A stretch of 64,000 bases of DNA, from the NCBI RefSeq assembly GCF_029227915.1, contig NC_079884.1:18292001-18356000 (forward strand). Reading direction: 5' to 3'. The notes below the pieces were generated by a model. That model worked only from the letters and a program-made list of their open reading frames with translations. It was not told the origin of the DNA and did not search any database. Of this stretch, positions 49,956 to 62,200 are shown piece after piece. The position numbers and the translations under genes were made by a program. Source of the stretch: Hydractinia symbiolongicarpus. Taxonomy: Eukaryota; Cnidaria; Hydrozoa; Anthoathecata; Hydractiniidae. The first letter of the stretch is position 1; each line of letters opens with the position of its first letter.

Positions 49956-52320
49956 GGAATAGCCTTATAACACCGTCAACTACATGAACAGGCCTCTAAA
50001 GACTGTTATATCACCTTTTGCCGCCTAATAATGGCCTTATACATAAATCACGTCGTTCCACATGTCTGGGCAAGTTGCCATTGGTCTAGTCCTTTCACTA
50101 TCAATGCACTACGACGTTCAAAGTTGTTTTCCATGGTGCCATGACATTATAACACCGTCAACTACGTGTACAGGCCTCTAAAGGCTGTTATATGACCTTT
50201 TACCGCCTATTAATGGCCCTATGCATAAATCACGTCGTTCCACATGTCTGGGCAAGTTGCCATTGGTCTAGTCCTTTCACTATGAATACACTACGACGTC
50301 CCAAGTTCTTTTCTATTGCGCAATAGCCTTATAACACCGTCAACTACGTAAACAGGCCTCTAAAGGCTGTTATATGACCTTTTGCCGCCTAATAATGGCC
50401 TAACACATCAATCACGTCGTTCCACATGTCTGGGCAAGTTGCCATTGGTCTGATCCTTTCACTATCAATGCACTACGACCTCCCAAATTCTTTTCCACTG
50501 CGCAATAGCCTTATAACACCGTCAACTACGCGCACAGTCCTCTAAAGTCTGTTATGTCACCTTATGGCGCCTAATAATGACGTTACACATAAATCACGTG
50601 GTTCCGCGTGTCTACACTGGTTACCACTGGCTTATTCCCTCGACACTCAATGGACTACATTGTCCTAAGTCTATTTACATTGCTGCATGACGTTATAACA
50701 CCGTTAACTACATGTGCATGCCTCTAAGGGCTGTTATATGACCTTTTGCCGCCTAATAACGGCCTTACACATCAATCACGTCGTTCCACATGTCTGGGCA
50801 AGTTGCCATTGGTCCTGTCCTTTCACTCTCAATGCACTACGTCGTCCCAAGTTGTTTTCCATTGTGCCATGGCCTTATAACACCGTCAACTACGTTTACA
50901 GGCCTCTAAAAGATGTTATATGACCTTTTGCCTCCTATTATCGTCCTTGCACGCATATCACGTCGTTCCACGTGTCCGTGGAGGTTGACATTGGTCTAGT
51001 CCTTCCACTATCAATGTACTACGACGTCCCAAATCATTTACATTGCGCAATACCCTTATAACACCGTCAACTACGCTAACAGGCCTCTAAAGGCTGTTAT
51101 ATGAACTTTTGCCGCCTTATAATGGCCTAACAAATAAATCACATCGTTCCACATGTCTGGGCAAGTTGCCATTGGTCTAGTCCTTTCACTATCAACAGAC
51201 TACGACGTCCCAAGTTTTTTTCCATTGCGCCATGGCCCTGTAACACCGTCAACTCAGTGTACAATCCTCTCAATGCTGTAATATGGCATTCTGCTGTCTA
51301 ATAAAGATCTCATGCGTAAATCAGGTGGTTCCGAGTGTCTGTTCAGGTTGCCATTGGTCTAGTCCTACCACTACGAATACACTACGACGTCCCAACTCGT
51401 TTTACATTGCGGAATAGCCTTATAACGCCGTCAACTACGTGAGCAGCCCTCTAAAGGTTTTTATATGGCCTTTTGCCGCGTAATAATGGCCTTATCCATA
51501 AATCACGCTGTTCGACACGTCTGCGCAAGTTACCATTGGGATACTCCTTCCACTCTCAATGGACTAAGAAGTCACAAGTCGTTTTCCATTGCGCAATGAC
51601 GTTATAACACCGTCAAATACATGTACAGGTCTCTAAAGGTTGTTATATGACCGTTTGCCACCTAATAATGGCCTTACACATAAATCACGTCGCTCCACAT
51701 GTCTGTTCAGGTTGCCATTGGTCTAGTCCTACCACTACGAATATACTACGACGTCCCAAATCGTTTTACATTACGGAATAGCCTTATAACGCCGTCAACT
51801 ACGTGAGGAGCCCTCTACAGGTTTTTAGATGGCCTTTTGCCGCCTAATAATGGCCTTACACATAAATCACGTCGCTCCACATGTCTGGGCAAGTTGCCAT
51901 TGGTCTGCTCCTTTAACTCTCAATGCACTACGACGTCCCAAGTTGTTTTCCATTGTGCCATGACATTATAACACAGCCAACTACGTGTACAGGCCTCTAA
52001 AGCCTAATATATGACCTTTTGCCGCCTAATTATGGCCTTACACATAAATCACGTGGTTCCACATGTCTGGGCAAGTTGCCATTGGTCTAGTCCTTCCACT
52101 GTTAATGTACTACGACGTCCTAAGTCGTTTTCGAATGCGCAATGACGTTATAACACCGTCAAATACATGTACAGGTCTCTAAAGGTTGTTATATGACCGT
52201 TTGCCACCTAATAATGGCCTTACACATAAATCACGTCGCTCCACGTGTCTGTTCAGGTTGCCATTGCTCTAGTCCTACCACTACAAATGTACTACGACGT
52301 CCCAAATCGTTTTACATTGC
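49956..52320 (+). repeat. 2365-bp 13-mer, copy 4
   Basis: It has 'gccctatgc' as in copy 1 and the parent 20-mer, and 'cacgtggttccgc' as in copy 3. Private change: 'caagtttttttcc' near 51213. The unit ends at 'tttacattgc', after which the array returns to the remaining 20-mer sequence. Confidence 0.95.
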
Positions 52321-52955
52321 TGAATAGCTTTATAACACCGTCAACTACGTGAGCAGCCCTCTAAAGGTTTTTATATGGCCTTTTGCCGCGTAATAATGGC
52401 CTTATCCATAAATCACGTCGCTCCACATGTCTGTGCAGGTTGCCATTGGTCCAGTCCTTCCACTGTTAATGTACTACGACGTCCTAAGTCGTTTTCGATT
52501 GCGTCATGACGCTATAACACCGTCAACTACGCGTACAGTCCTCTAAAGTCTGTTATATCACCTTTTGGCGCCTAATAATGACCTTACACATAAATCACGT
52601 GGTTCCGCGCGTCTCCACTGGTTACCATTGGTTTATTCCCTCAACACTCAATGTACTACAACGTCCCAAGTCTACTTCCATTGCTGCATGACGTTATAAC
52701 ACCGCCAACTACATGTGCATGCCTCTAAGGGTTGTTATATAACCTTTTGCCGCCTAATAACGGCCTTACACGTAAATCACGTAGTTCAACGTGTCTGTTC
52801 AGGTTGCCATTGGTCTAGTCCTACCTCTATGAATGTAGTACGACGTCCCAAATCGTTTTACATTGCGCAATAGCCTTATAACACAGTCAACTACGTGAAC
52901 AGGTCTCTAAAGGTTGTTATATAACCTTTTGACGCCTAATAATGGCCTTATACAT

Positions 52956-55900
52956 AAATCACGTCGTTCCACATGTCTGGGCAAGTTGCCATTGGTCTAG
53001 TCCTTTCACTATGAATACACTACGACGTCCCAAGTTCTTTTCTATTGCGCAATAGCCTTATAACACCGTCAACTACGTAAACAGGCCTCTAAAGGCTGTT
53101 ATATGACCTTTTGCCGCCTAATAATGGCCTAACACATCAATCACGTCGTTCCACATGTCTGGGCAAGTTGCCATTGGTCTGGTCCTTTCACTATCAATGC
53201 ACTACGACCTCCCAAATTCTTTTCCACTGCGCAATAGCCTTATAACACCGTCAACTACGCGCACAGTCCTCTAAAGTCTGTTATATCACCTTATGGCGCC
53301 TAATAATGACGTTACACATAAATCACGTGGTTCCGCGTGTCTACACTGGTTACCACTGGCTTATTCCTTCGACACTCAATGGACTACATTGTCCTAAGTC
53401 TATTTACATTGCTGCATGACGTTATAACACCGTTAACTACATGTGCATGCCTCTAAGGGCTGTTATATGACCTTTTGCCGCCTAATAACGGCCTTACACA
53501 TCAATCACGTCGTTCCACATGTCTGGGCAAGTTGCCATTGCTCCTGTCCTTTCACTCTCAATGCACTACGTCGTCCCAAGTTGTTTTCCATTGTGCCATG
53601 GCCTTATAACACCGTCAACTACGTTTACAGGCCTCTAAAAGATGTTATATGACCTTTTGCCTCCTATTATCGACCTTGCACGCATATCACGTCGTTTCAT
53701 GTGTCCGTGGAGGTTGACATTGGTCTAGTCCTTCCACTATAAATGTACTACGACGTCCCAAATCATTTACATTGCGCAATACCCTTATAACACCGTCAAC
53801 TACGCTAACAGGCCTCTAAAGGCTGTTATATGAACTTTTGCCGCCTTATAATGGCCTAACAAATAAATCACGTCGTTCCACATGTCTGGGCAAGTTGCCA
53901 TTGGTCTAGTCCTTTCACTATCAACAGACTACGACGTCCCAAGTTGTTTTCCATTGCGCCATGGCCCTGTAACACCGTCAACTCAGTGTACAATCCTCTC
54001 AATGCTGTAATATGGCATTCTGCTGTCTAATAAAGATCTCATGCGTAAATCAGGTGGTTCCGAGTGTCTGCACTGGTTACCATTGGGATACTCCTTCCAC
54101 TCTCAAAGTCCTAAAGTCCCAAAAGTCCCAAATCGTTTTCCATTGCGCCATGGCCTTTTAAAACCGCCAACTACGCGTACAGTCCTCTAAAGTCTGTTGT
54201 ATGACCGTTTGCCGCGTAATAATGGCCTTATCCATAAATCACGTCGTTCGACACGTCTGTGCAAGTTTCCATTAGTCTAGTATTTTCACTATCAATGCAC
54301 TACGACGTTCCAAGTTGTTTTCCATGGTGCCATGACATTATAACACCGTCAACTACGTGTACAGGCCTCTAAAGGCTGTTATATGACCTTTTACCGCCTA
54401 TTAATGGCCCTATTCATAAATCACGTCGTTCCACATGTCTGGGCAAGTTGCCATTGGTCTAGTCCTTTCACTATGAATACACTACGACGTCCCAAGTTCT
54501 TTTCTATTGCGCAATAGCCTTATAACACCGTCAACTACGTAAACAGGCCTCTAAAGGCTGTTATATGACCTTTTGCCGCCTAATAATGGCCTAACACATC
54601 AATCACGTCGTTCCACATGTCTGGGCAAGTTGCCATTGGTCTGGTCCTTTCACTATCAATGCACTACGACCTCCCAAATTCTTTTCCACTGCGCAATAGC
54701 CTTATAACACCGTCAACTACGCGCACAGTCCTCTAAAGTCTGTTATATCACCTTATGGCGCCTAATAATGACGTTACACATAAATCACGTGGTTCCGCGT
54801 GTCTACACTGGTTACCACTGGCTTATTCCCTCGACGCTCAATGGACTACATTGTCCTAAGTCTATTTACATTGCTGCATGACGTTATAACACCGTTAACT
54901 ACATGTGCATGCCTCTAAGGGCTGTTATATGACCTTTTGCCGCCTAATAACGGCCTTACACATCAATCACGTCGTTCCACATGTCTGGGCAAGTTGCCAT
55001 TGGTCCTGTCCTTTCACTCTCAATGCACTACGTCGTCCCAAGTTGTTTTCCATTGTGCCATGGCCTTATAACACCGTCAACTACGTTTACAGGCCTCTAA
55101 AAGATGTTATATGACCTTTTGCCTCCTATTATCGTCCTTGCACGCATATCACGTCGTTCCACGTGTCCGTGGAGGTTGACATTGGTTTAGTCCTTCCACT
55201 ATCAATGTACTACGACGTCCCAAATCATTTACATTGCGCAATACCCTTATAACACCGTCAACTACGCTAACAGGCCTCTAAAGGCTGTTATATGAACTTT
55301 TGCCGCCTTATAATGGCCTAACAAATAAATCACATCGTTCCACATGTCTGGGCAAGTTGCCATTGGTCTAGTCCTTTCACTATCAACAGACTACGACGTC
55401 CCAAGTTGTTTTCCATTGCGCCATGGCCATGTAACACCGTCAACTCAGTGTACAATCCTCTCAATGCTGTAATATGGTATTCTGCTGTCTGATAAAGATC
55501 TCATGCGTAAATCAGGTGGTTCCGAGTGTCTGTTCAGGTTGCCATTGGTCTAGTCCTACCACTACGAATACACTACGACGTCCCAACTCGTTTTACATTG
55601 CGGAATAGCCTTATAACGCCGTCAACTACGTGAGCAGCCCTCTAAAGGTTTTTATATGGCCTTTTGCCGCGTAATAATGGCCTTATCCATAAATCACGCT
55701 GTTCGACACGTCTGTGCAGGTTGCCATTGGTCCAGTCCTTCCACTGTTAATGTACTACGACGTCCTAAGTCGTTTTCGATTGCGTCATGACGCTATAACA
55801 CCGTCAACTACGCGTACAGTCCTCTAAAGTCTGTTATATCACCTTTTGGCGCCTAATAATGACCTTACACATAAATCACGTGGTTCCGCGCGTCTCCACT

Positions 55901-58900
55901 GGTTACCATTGGTTTATTCCCTCGACACTCAATGTACTACAACGTCCCAAGTCTACTTCCATTGCTGCATGACGTTATAACACCGCCAACTACATGTGCA
56001 TGCCTCTAAGGGTTGTTATATAACCTTTTGCCGCCTAATAACGGCCTTACACGTTAATCGCGTAGTTCCACGTGTCTGTTCAGGTTGCCATTGGTCTAGT
56101 CCTACCTCTATGAATGTAGTACGACGTCCCAAATCGTTTTACATTGCGCAATAGCCTTATAACACAGTCAACTACGTGAACAGGTCTCTAAAGGTTGTTA
56201 TATAACCTTTTGACGCCTAATAATGGCCTTATACATAAATCACGTCGTTCCACATGTCTGGGCAAGTTGCCATTGGTCTAGTCCTTTCACTATCAATGCA
56301 CTACGACGTTCCAAGTTGTTTTCCATGGTGCCATGACATTATAACACCGTCAACTACGTGTACAGGCCTCTAAAGGCTGTTATATGACCTTTTACCGCCT
56401 ATTAATGGCCCTATGCATAAATCACGTCGTTCCACATGTCTGGGCAAGTTGCCATTGGTCTAGTCCTTTCACTATGAATACACTACGACGTCCCAAGTTC
56501 TTTTCTATTGCGCAATAGCCTTATAACACCGTCAACTACGTAAACAGGCCTCTAAAGGCTGTTATAGGACCTTTTGCCGCCTAATAATGGCCTAACACAT
56601 CAATCACGTCGTTCCACATGTCTGGGCAAGTTGCCATTGGTCTGGTCCTTTCACTATCAATGCACTACGACCTCCCAAATTCTTTTCCACTGCGCAATAG
56701 CCTTATAACACCGTCAACTACGCGCACAGTCCTCTAAAGTCTGTTATATCACCTTATGGCGCCTAATAATGACGTTACACATAAATCACGTGGTTCCGCG
56801 TGTCTACACTGGTTACCACTGGCTTATTCCTTCGACACTCAATGGACTACATTGTCCTAAGTCTATTTACATTGCTGCATGACGTTATAACACCGTTAAC
56901 TACATGTGCATGCCTCTAAGGGCTGTTATATGACCTTTTGCCGCCTAATAACGGCCTTACACATCAATCACGTCGTTCCACATGTCTGGGCAAGTTGCCA
57001 TTGCTCCTGTCCTTTCACTCTCAATGCACTACGTCGTACCAAGTTGTTTTCCATTGTGCCATGGCCTTATAACACCGTCAACTACGTTTACAGGCCTCTA
57101 AAAGATGTTATATGACCTTTTGCCTCCTATTATCGTCCTTGCACGCATATCACGTCGTTCCACGTGTCCGTGGAGGTTGACATTGGTCTAGTCCTTCCAC
57201 TATCAATGTACTACGACGTCCCAAATCATTTACATTGCGCAATACCCTTATAACACCGTCAACTACGCTAACAGGCCTCTAAAGGCTGTTATATGAACTT
57301 TTGCCGCCTTATAATGGCCTAACAAATAAATCACATCGTTCCACATGTCTGGGCAAGTTGCCATTGGTCTAGTCCTTTCACTATCAACAGACTACGACGC
57401 CCCAAGTTGTTTTCCATTGCGCCATGGCCCTGTAACACCGTCAACTCAGTGTACAATCCTCTCAATGCTGTAATATGGCATTCTGCTGTCTAATAAAGAT
57501 CTCATGCGTAAATCAGGTGGTTCCGAGTGTCTGTTCAGGTTGCCATTGGTCTAGTCCTACCACTACGAATACACTACGACGTCCCAACTCGTTTTACATT
57601 GCGGAATAGCCTTATAACGCCGTCAACTACGTGAGCAGCCCTCTAAAGGTTTTTATATGGCCTTTTGCCGCGTAATAATGGCCTTATCCATAAATCACGC
57701 TGTTCGACACGTCTGCGCAAGTTACCATTGGGATACTCCTTCCACTCTCAATGGACTAAGAAGTCACAAGTCGTTTTCCATTGCGCAATGACGTTATAAC
57801 ACCGGCAAATACATGTACAGGTCTCTAAAGGTTGTTATATGACCGTTTGCCACCTAATAATGGCCTTACACATAAATCACGTCGCTCCACATGTCTGTTC
57901 AGGTTGCCATTGGTCTAGTCCTACCACTACGATTATACTACGACGTCCCAAATCGTTTTACATTACGGAATAGCCTTATAACGCCGTCAACTACGTGAGG
58001 AGCCCTCTACAGGTTTTTAGATGGCCTTTTGCCGCCTAATAATGGCCTTACACATAAATCACGTCGCTCCACATGTCTCGGCGAGTTGCCATTGGTCTGC
58101 TCCTTTAACTCTCAATGCACTACGACGTCCCAAGTTGTTTTCCATTGTGCCATGACATTATAACACCGCCAACTACGTGTACAGGCCTCTAAAGCCTAAT
58201 ATATGACCTTTTGCCGCCTAATTATGGCCTTACACATAAATCACGTGGTTCCACATGTCTGGGCAAGTTGCCATTGGTCTAGTCCTTCCACTGTTAATGT
58301 ACTACGACGTCCTAAGTCGTTTTCGAATGCGCAATGACGTTATAACACCGTCAAATACATGTACAGGTCTCTAAAAGTTGTTATATGACCGTTTGCCACC
58401 TAATAATGGCCTTACACATAAATCACGTCGCTCCACGTGTCTGTTCAGGTTGCCATTGCTCTAGTCCTACCACTACAAATGTACTACGACGTCCCAAGTC
58501 TACTTCCATTGCTGCATGACGTTATAACACCGCCAACTACATGTGCATGCCTCTAAGGGTTGTTATATAACCTTTTGCCGCCTAATAACGGCCTTACACG
58601 TAAATCACGTAGTTCCACGTGTCTGTTCAGGTTGCCATTGGTCTAGTCCTACCTCTATGAATGTAGTACGACGTCCCAAATCGTTTTACATTGCGCAATA
58701 GCCTTATAACACAGTCAACTACGTGAACAGGTCTCTAAAGGTTGTTATATAACCTTTTGACGCCTAATAATGGCCCTATGCATAAATCACGTCGTTCCAC
58801 ATGTCTGGGCAAGTTGCCATTGGTCTAGTCCTTTCACTATGAATACACTACGACGTCCCAAGTTCTTTTCTATTGCGCAATAGCCTTATAACACCGTCAA

Positions 58901-59270
58901 CTACGTAAACAGGCCTGTAAAGGCTGTTATAGGACCTTTTGCCGCCTAATAATGGCCTTACACATCAATCACGTCGTTCCACATGTCTGGGCAAGTTGCC
59001 ATTGCTCCTGTTCTTTCACTCTCAATGCACTACGTCGTCCCAAGTTGTTTTCCATTGTGCCATGGCCTTATAACACCTTCAACTACGTTTACAGGCCTCT
59101 AAAAGATGTTATATGACCTTTTGCCTCCTATTATCGTCCTTGCACGCATATCACGTCGTTCCACGTGTCCGTGGAGGTTGACATTGGTCTAGTCCTTCCA
59201 CTATCAATGTACTACGACGTCCCAAATCATTTACATTGCGCAATACCCTTATAACACCGTCAACTACGCG
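52956..59270 (+). repeat. Internally deleted derivatives of the 20-mer
   Basis: The 'ctctaagggctg' monomers with 'aaaagatg' neighbours recur at 53443, 54905, 56906 and about 58906. Copies lack different whole-monomer segments. At about 55706, 'gacacgtctg' passes to 'tgcaggttgcc', skipping about five monomers relative to 40790-41699. At about 58488, 'cgacgtccc' passes to 'aagtctacttcc', skipping about two. Near 52955, 56235 and 58765 the 'gacgcctaataatggcc' monomer leads into three different continuations. No gene is present. Confidence 0.82.
54101..54135 (+). repeat. Short 'aaagtcc' triplication
   Basis: A D-like monomer that normally reads 'ggactataaagtcccaaatcg' in this region instead has three close copies of 'aaagtcc' in a row ('aaagtccta', 'aaagtcccaa', 'aagtcccaaatcg'). 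This adds a few bases and accounts for the 1462-bp rather than 1456-bp spacing between the flanking units. Confidence 0.8.
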
Positions 59271-62200
59271 TACAGTCCTCTAAAGTCTGTTGTATGACCG
59301 TTTGCCGCGTAATAATGGCCTTATCCATAAATCACGTCGTTCGACACGTCTGTGCAAGTTTCCATTAGTCTAGTATTTTCACTATCAATGCACTACGATG
59401 TCCCAAGTTGTTTTCCATTGTGACATGGCCATATAACACCGCCAACGACGCGAACAGTCCTCTAAAGTCTGTCATATGACAGTTTGCCGCCTAATAATGG
59501 CCTTACACATAAATCACATCGTTCCACGTATCTGTGCAGGTTGGCATTGGTCTAGTCCTTCCACTCTCAATGCACTACGACCTCCCAAGTTCTTTTCCAC
59601 TGCGCAATAGCCTTATAACACCGTCAACTACGCGTACAGTCCTCTAAAGTCTGTTATATGACCTTTTGCCGCCTAATAATGGCCTTACACATCAATCACG
59701 TCGTTCCCCATGTCTACACTGGTTACCATTGGTTTATTCCTCGACACTCAATGGACTACAACGTCCTAAGTCTATTTACATTGCTTTATGACGTTATAAC
59801 ACCGTCAACTACGTGTACAGATCTCTAAAGCTTGTTTTATGACATTTTGCCCCCTAACAATGGCCTTGCACGTAAATCACGTGGTTCCACGTGTCTGCAC
59901 TGCTTACCATTGGTTTATTCCCTCGACACTCAATGAACTACAACGTCCGAAGTCTATTTCCATTTGCTGCATGACGTTATAGCACCGTCAACTACATGTA
60001 CATGCCTCTAAACGCTGTTCTATGACCTTTTGCGGCCTAATAATGGCCTTACACATCAATCACGTCGTTCCACATGTCTACACTGGTTACCATTGGTTTA
60101 TTCCCTCGACACTCAATGGACTACGACGTCCGAAGTCGTTTTCGATTGCTTTATGACGTTATAACACCGTCAACTACGTGTACAGGCCTCTAAAGCTTGT
60201 TTTATGACGTTTTGCCGCCTAACAATGGCGTTACACGTAAATCACGTGGTTCCGCGTGTCTGCACTGGTTCCAATTGGTCTAGTCGTTTCACTATCAATG
60301 TACTACGACGTCCCAAGTTCTTTTCCATTGCGCCATGGCCCTGTAACACCGTCAACTAAGCGTACAAATCCTCTAAAGTCTGTTAAATGACCTTTTGCCC
60401 CCTAACAATGGCCTTACACGTAAATCACGTGGTTCCACGTGTCTGCACTGCTTACCATTGGTTTATTCCCTCGACACTTAATGAACTACAACGTCCAAAG
60501 TCTATTTCCATTTGCTGCATGACGTTATAACACCGTCAACTACATGTACATGCCTCTAAAGGCTGTTATATGACCTTTTGCCGCCTAACAATGGCATTAC
60601 ACGTAAATCACGTGGTTTCACGTGTCTGTTCAGGTTGCCATTGGTCTAGTCCTACCATTACGAATGTACTACGACGTTCCAAGTTGTTTTCCATGGTGCC
60701 ATGACATTATAACACCGTCAACTACGTGTACAGGCCTCTAAAAGCTGTTCTATGACCTTTTGCCGCCTAATAATAGCCTTACACATCAATCACGTCGTTC
60801 CACATGTCTGGGCAAGTTGCTATTGGTCTGGTCCTTTTACTATAAATGCACTACGACCTCCCAAGTTCTGTTCAGCTGGGAAATAGCCTTATAACACCGT
60901 CGACTACGCGCACAATCCTCTAAAGTCTGTTATATCACCTTATGGCGCCTAATAATGACGTTACACATAATCACGTGGTTCCGCGTGTCTACACTGGTTA
61001 CCGTTGGTTTATTCCCTCGACACTCAATGGACTACAACGTCCTAAGTCTATTTACATTGCTGCATGACGTTATAACACCGTTAACTACATGTGCGTGCCT
61101 CTAAGGGCTGTTATATGACCTTTTGCCTCCTAATAACGTCCTTGCACGTAAATCACGTCGTTCCACATGTTTGGGCAAGTTGCCATTGGTCTAGTCCTAC
61201 CACTATGAATGTAGTACGATGTCCTAAATCGTTTTACATTGCGCATTAGCCTTATAACACAGTCAACTACGTGAACAGGTCTCTAAAGGTTGTTATATAA
61301 CCTTTTGACGCCTAATAACGGCCTTACACATAAATCACGTGGTTCCACGTGTCTGTTCAGGTTGCCATTGGTCTAGTCCTACCACTACGAATATACTACG
61401 ACGTCCCAAATCGTTTTACATTGCGGAATAGCCTTATAACGCCGTCAACTACGTGAGCAGCCCTCTAAAGGTTTTTATATGGCCTTTTGCCGCGTAATAA
61501 TGGCCTTATCCATAAATCACGCTGTTCGACACGTCTGCGCAAGTTACCATTGGGATACTCCTTCCACTCTCAATGGACTAAGAAGTCACAAGTCGTTTTC
61601 CATTGCGCAATGACGTTATAACACCGTCAAATACATGTACAGGTCTCTAAAGGTTGTTATATGACCGTTTGCCACCTAATAATGGCCTTACACATAAATC
61701 ACGTCGCTCCACATGTCTGTTCAGGTTGCCATTGGTCTGCTCCTTTAACTCTCAAAGCACTACGACGTCCCAAGTTGTTTCCCATTGTGCCATGACATTA
61801 TAACACCGCCAACTACGTGTACAGGCCTCTAAAGCCTAATATATGACATTTTGCCGCCTAATTATGGTCTTACACATAAATCACGTGGTTCCACATGTCT
61901 GGGCAAGTTGCCATTGGTCTAGTCCTTCCACTGTTAATGTACTACGACGTCCTAAGTCGTTTTCAATTGCGTCATGACGCTATAACACCGTCAACTACGC
62001 GTACAGTCCTCTAAAGTCTGTTATATCACCTTTTGGCGCCTAATAATGACCTTACACATAAATCAAGTGGTTCCGCGCGTCTCCACTGGTTACCATTGGT
62101 TTATTCCCATGACACTCAATGTACTACAACGTTCCAAGTCTACTTCCATTGCTGCATGACGTTATAACACCGCCAACTACATGTGCATGCCTCTAAGGGT

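Larger units (their letters stand above)
42681..52955 (+). repeat. 20-mer copy c, enlarged by internal 13-mer amplification
   Basis: 42681-45225 equals offset 0-2544 of the 20-mer. The segment from offset 180 to 2544 is then repeated three more times (7095 bp), and 52321 resumes at offset 2545 with 'tgaatagctttataac'. The unit breaks off near 52955 and switches to the 'actatgaatacac' monomer. The read-out is direct; the mechanism (unequal exchange or rolling-circle insertion) is inference. Confidence 0.88.

Noticed and set aside
42861-52320. Assembly artefact as the sole explanation for the identical 13-mers
   Set aside because: Copies carry private differences (for example near 47280, 48986 and 51213) and structured shared ones, which a simple duplication error would not make; long-read confirmation is still needed for exact copy number.
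964-57115. Repeated 61-88-residue open frames with a similar peptide (cores such as INHVVPHVWASCHWSSP)
   Set aside because: They recur only because the monomer recurs. 182 is not a multiple of 3, so the frame shifts at each monomer and stops within about one to one and a half units. The peptides vary exactly as the DNA monomers do, and there is no sign of protein-level constraint.
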